From: Rhynchopus sp. YZ270_cl-10
Lineage: Eukaryota > Euglenozoa > Diplonemea > Diplonemida > Diplonemidae
Assembly (NCBI GenBank): GCA_964035575.1
Contig: OZ037876.1
Span: forward strand, 124,001 to 188,000
DNA: 64,000 nucleotides
Direction: 5' to 3'
Part shown: one piece after another, positions 60,683-64,000 of the stretch
How positions within the stretch are numbered: the stretch's first letter is position 1
How the letters are laid out: the number at the start of each line of letters is the position of its first letter
The notes under the pieces: generated by a model
The model's input: only the letters and a program-made list of their open reading frames with translations
Databases searched by the model: none
Told to the model about the DNA's origin: nothing
Translations under genes and position numbers: made by a program

Positions 60683-62467
60683 CTAACGCATATCACTCAC
60701 CTGTAAAGGTCGCAAATTAACATTATCTCCCTCACGCAACGGTCGTGCCAAGGCCACGCTCAGAAGCCCGCTCTTGACTGTCGAGGGATGCACGTTCAAC
60801 GGGCTCAGTTCACAAGGACAACCCTGTGCAGCCTCTTCAACCGCTGCTGCAGACACATCGCCTTTCAGGTACTTCCGCACTGTCATGTTGTACTGATCCC
60901 ACTCACTGTTCTTCCCGATCTGGTACATCCATTCTTCAGCTCCAAGGTCTGCTGCTTTGGTGCCTGGTATAAGCTCTGCCACCACTTCAGGTGTGTCAGA
61001 GGTTGCAGACACTTCCACCTTGCACGGAATCAGGCGCATCGCGTGTTCACACTCAGCATCGCTGAAGCACATACGGTTGCAGAGCACGTCGCAGCCAAGG
61101 ATACGTCCCGCACGTTCCATCCCATGCACGTCACGCACAAGTGTGCCCACCATGCTGAAGCGGCGCATTACTTCGCACCCCATGTCACCACGCAGCACCT
61201 TCCCAGTCGCAACACCGATATTCACCTGCGACAGCTTCAACCCCCGGAGCAGCATCGTTGCTGTGTGCAGTGCTGAGGTGGCGTGGTTTGCACACTGTTT
61301 TGACGTGTTGAACGAGCAGTGCACCCCGTCACCGACGAACACGTCCACTATCCCACGGTATGACTCTGTTGCTTGCAACGTCTTCAGAAGAAGACTTGTG
61401 AAGAAGGAGGAGAAGTGTGCACTGTCCTGCTCCACCAGACGCAGCGTATCTTTGATGTTCACCATCAGTAGAGTGGCCTTCACAGACGTGAGCCCCAAAG
61501 CAACATACCGCACAACTGCATGGGGTGTATGCAAGCTTCCAGTTGTGCAACTAGAAGGCGGTGTTTGATCTGTACAATCTTCGGCGTGTTCGATGCACTC
61601 AACTTCGCTGTCTTCATCCCCAAGAAGACACGTCTGTGGCAGGTACGCTTTGTACGACCGCAGGTTCGCCTCCAACGCACGCAGTGCCACCGTCATCCCC
61701 TGAGGCAGCTCATGTTCATGCTCCTCCAGCAGCTCCGCCACCTTCTCCACGTCGTACCTTGCCAGGAGCGAAGCGATCACCTGTACAGTGTTGATCGTCC
61801 GCTCCATTGATGCTTGCTCCTTTAGCACCTCACGTGCGAAACCACGTGTCATGATGAAGTCAAGCGAAAAGACACATACTGCACTTGATAGGCGCTGCGA
61901 AGGGAACGGTAATGGACAGGGCGGCGTCGCACAGGCAAACCTCTGCTCCATGTAATGCAGCCGTCCGAACTCACCCTCCTGTTCAGGCAACCCGGGCATC
62001 TCGAACAGACCAAACCTGAAGCTCTCCTCAACACCAAGCACCAACAACCATATTATCACAAAACAGACAAGACCTTGACTGTACACCTTGGGCACCTGCA
62101 TCACAAGCAGCATGTCGATGATGAGCACGAGGAGAGGCCACTGCTCCATCGAGAGAGGTCTTCCGTTCAAATCCCACACAAGTATCCCAGATGTGATCAC
62201 GTACAGCGTGCCCACCACTACGCTTGTCGTCAACGGAACCCTGCACAGCACTGCACAGATCGCAACGCTGAACCCAAGCAGGACCAGCACTGTCCCTCCT
62301 AAGAAGAAGCGGTTTGTTGAGTGTTCTCCTAACGTCACTGTTAAAAGAAAAAAAGTGGCAAACCAACCCGCACAGGCAAAGATGAAGTACTGCGTGCGCA
62401 GCTCCTTCCTTTTGGTGTTCAATGTCCCGTCCAAGGAGAGCACCCCCTTGAGACACTGCATGACCAT
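60683..62467 (-). CDS. Class III nucleotide cyclase-like membrane protein (594 aa)
   Basis: Single exon; I choose the ATG at 62467 (MVMQCLKGVLSLDGTLNTKR). Six hydrophobic helices fill about residues 28-170, then a helical linker. A class III cyclase core follows at about 330-490: TSVKATLLMVNIKDTLRLVE, IVDVFVGDGVHCSFN, VNIGVATGKVLRGDMGC and RRFSMVGTLVRDVHGMERAG. This order (FxDI-like, GDG, GxxxG-GxxG, GxxVNxAARL-like) is diagnostic of the fold. The first metal Asp is Asn (MVNIKD), while the GDG Asp is kept, so catalysis is doubtful. It may act as a cNMP source, a heterodimer partner or a pseudocyclase. A possible acceptor (TTTACAAG) lies about 25 nt upstream. Confidence 0.82.
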   Translation of the reverse strand: MVMQCLKGVLSLDGTLNTKRKELRTQYFIFACAGWFATFFLLTVTLGEHSTNRFFLGGTVLVLLGFSVAICAVLCRVPLTTSVVVGTLYVITSGILVWDLNGRPLSMEQWPLLVLIIDMLLVMQVPKVYSQGLVCFVIIWLLVLGVEESFRFGLFEMPGLPEQEGEFGRLHYMEQRFACATPPCPLPFPSQRLSSAVCVFSLDFIMTRGFAREVLKEQASMERTINTVQVIASLLARYDVEKVAELLEEHEHELPQGMTVALRALEANLRSYKAYLPQTCLLGDEDSEVECIEHAEDCTDQTPPSSCTTGSLHTPHAVVRYVALGLTSVKATLLMVNIKDTLRLVEQDSAHFSSFFTSLLLKTLQATESYRGIVDVFVGDGVHCSFNTSKQCANHATSALHTATMLLRGLKLSQVNIGVATGKVLRGDMGCEVMRRFSMVGTLVRDVHGMERAGRILGCDVLCNRMCFSDAECEHAMRLIPCKVEVSATSDTPEVVAELIPGTKAADLGAEEWMYQIGKNSEWDQYNMTVRKYLKGDVSAAAVEEAAQGCPCELSPLNVHPSTVKSGLLSVALARPLREGDNVNLRPLQVSDMR

Positions 62468-63100
62468 CTCCCCTCCCGTCCTGTGTTCTTGTAAAGTGGT
62501 TGTGTCAGGAATGATAGTGCAAAGTGCAAAAGATCTCTGTGGATGTGAAAAAGAGGGTAGAAAGAAAAGAAGGATATTCGTTACCAAATAAAAACATCTT
62601 TTTTTTTGTTTCTGCTACCAGCGTGACATTTGTCCACGAGCTTTTGTTGCGTCTAACGTAGGTTGCTAAAAAGGGAGACAATATTAGTCGGGTGAGTCGT
62701 GCGAAGACCACATGCACGTTTCCACTTTGTTCTATTCTTCTGGTATCCTATTAATCTAGCAAAAAAAAAATCAAAAAGAAAAAAAAATCTACTGAAATTG
62801 GTCTGTTCTAAAGCATCGCAATTAAAGAAACAAAACTAGAAAAATAACACTCAAATATTCCCAACTGTTCATCTAAATATCCAACAAAAAAGGAAGTACT
62901 TTTTTTCCAAAGATGAAAAAATACACCCTAAAAAAAAAATAGGACAGAAAAAACGTAGCTCCTTCCTAACAGATTTTTTAGTTCTCTAAATCTATTACTG
63001 AAAATTACCTCAACTAAACTGGAAAATCTTTTTAGAAAAAGACTGGGATTTCTACTTGGCTCCTTTTATTTTTCAGTTTTAAAATCTCATTTATTTTAGA
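62468..63100. other. Spacer, very AT-rich
   Basis: No gene or structured repeat seen; dominated by A and T runs. Confidence 0.6.
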
Positions 63101-63938
63101 TCAACTGTTGTGAGGACTACTTCCGACGGAGTCTGTGCACACCGATTCGCTCCTGCTTCTTTGTGGCGCGGATTGCGGTGATGTTGAGTGGCCTCTCAGG
63201 AGCACATCTGCGTTCTGCCTGCGCAACTGCGCCTCGCGCACAGAGAGCTGTTCCTTCGCGCGCCGTGCACGCTTCAGGAGTTCCTCCACTTCGCCCGAGG
63301 TCTCTGCTCCTAGGGTGTCTTTGTCCTTCTCCCTTTCCTTCTCCTTCTCCTTATCGATGCCTGACACCTGCACATCCTCAGAGCTCATGTGGTGGTGGTG
63401 TTGGTGCCGTCTGTCAAGTGTAGTGTCGTCAGAGTACGTCACAGCAGCACTCTGGTGCAAACCCCACTCACGTGCCTCCATCAGCCGCACCTCGTTGCGC
63501 AGGCGCTTCACCTCGTGTGTGTGTCCTTTGGCCTCAGTGCGCTCGCGGTCGCGTGCGAGGTTCGTGCTGACAATCTGCTGGCGCAGGTTGTGCATCTTCT
63601 CTTGCTGCCCGCTGATGTACTCACTACGCTCCTTCTGCCCTTCGAGAAGTTTTGTTTGCGTATCAATGAGTTCGCGTTCGTACGTTTCTTGCGCTTTGTC
63701 CTGTAGAGGGGGGTGTATGCTTGAAGGTGTCCTATGTAGAAAGTGAGTGGGGCTGTTATACCTGGCGTATGCGGTCAATGTCCAGAGATGTGATGATCTC
63801 GTCTTGGTCGTGCAGCTTCTGCCGCAGCTGTGCGGTGACGGAGACCATCGCAGTGGTGGTAGCGGTACCTGTCTCGTGTGCGTCCTCAAGCTGCTGTTGG
63901 GTGACTTTCAAGCGGCCGTTGAGATGGTCCATGCCCGC
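63101..63938 (-). CDS. Coiled-coil protein, 3' part (5' part beyond the right edge)
   Basis: Exons 63938-63762 and 63700-63101 (intron GTATAA...CTCTACAG, 61 nt) join in frame. The upstream border at 63938 is an acceptor (CAAAACAG) in AT-rich sequence; it may be an internal exon edge or the leader acceptor with a start at the ATG at 63932 (MDHLNGRLKVTQQQLEDAHE). The protein is coiled coil almost throughout (ELIDTQTKLLEGQKERSEYI, EVKRLRNEVRLMEAREWGL), with a His run (RRHQHHHH), a Lys/Glu/Asp run (DKEKEKEREKDKD) and a Ser-rich tail ending SVGSSPHNS. Family unknown; flagellar or cytoskeletal proteins often look like this. Confidence 0.65.
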
Positions 63939-64000
63939 CTGTTTTGTGATGTGATTTTTATTTGAACTACTGTAATACCGTAAACTAATGGCGTGAGTGC

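Noticed and set aside
1-64000. Metamonad (fornicate or trichomonad) origin from the GTATGT...ACTAAC-CACAG introns
   Set aside because: Intron syntax fits, but strict one-strand gene order, AG acceptors before start codons, a mitochondrial-type leader and a complete PurL fit Euglenozoa better. Kept as an alternative.

Overview
This 64 kb window is from a protist nuclear genome. Every gene I can support (22, two of them running off the ends) lies on the minus strand, so the window reads right to left as one directional gene array. Twelve genes are split by short GT-AG introns. I placed 32 of these, 44 to 312 nt long; 28 begin GTATG, and many end in ACTAAC-like or CAG-rich acceptors. Most start codons sit 10-35 nt downstream of a pyrimidine/CA-rich stretch ending in AG, which looks like a spliced-leader acceptor. 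One-way gene arrays, likely trans-splicing, cis introns and a candidate mitochondrial-targeted protein together point to Euglenozoa, most likely a diplonemid. This is an inference: no rRNA, tRNA or SL RNA gene was seen. The intron syntax alone would also fit metamonads.

Layout from left to right (genes transcribed leftward). 1-5.2 kb: an EGF-like Cys-rich surface protein (partial), two small coiled-coil proteins and a 586-aa protein with a mitochondrial-type leader. 5.2-9.6 kb: AT-rich spacer with repeats. 9.6-12.5 kb: a five-exon SLC6 transporter. 12.9-14.1 kb: a diverged tandem duplication containing a micro-inversion. 14.1-21.6 kb: a PfkB sugar kinase, a SulP anion transporter with STAS and cNMP-binding domains, a coiled-coil protein and a lipase-like protein lacking its nucleophile. 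23.6-24.5 kb: a prenylated Rab-like pseudo-GTPase. 27.5-34.6 kb: an SLC5/SSS symporter, an L-serine dehydratase and a DEAF-variant RNA helicase. 34.6-40.2 kb: a large spacer with repeats and an 807-bp inverted-repeat element. 40.2-42.3 kb: a Pro/Thr-rich, His-rich, double-Cys membrane protein. 43.5-52.8 kb: an eight-exon PurL and two RRM proteins. 55.3-58.8 kb: a tandem pair of C-type-lectin receptors with nearly identical cytosolic domains. 59.1-64 kb: TRM7, a class III nucleotide cyclase-like membrane protein and a partial coiled-coil protein.

The spacers are AT-rich, full of homopolymers, and carry at least three families of short dispersed elements (called H1, H2 and H3 here). Every copy I found lies in the same orientation, antisense to the genes. 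Copies also sit inside introns. Functionally the genes are a mixture of surface and transport proteins, signalling proteins, purine and amino-acid metabolism and RNA biology; they do not form an obvious pathway operon. The most novel items are the one-way hairpin families, the lectin receptor pair with an unrecognised Cys/His cytosolic domain, and three apparent pseudoenzymes.
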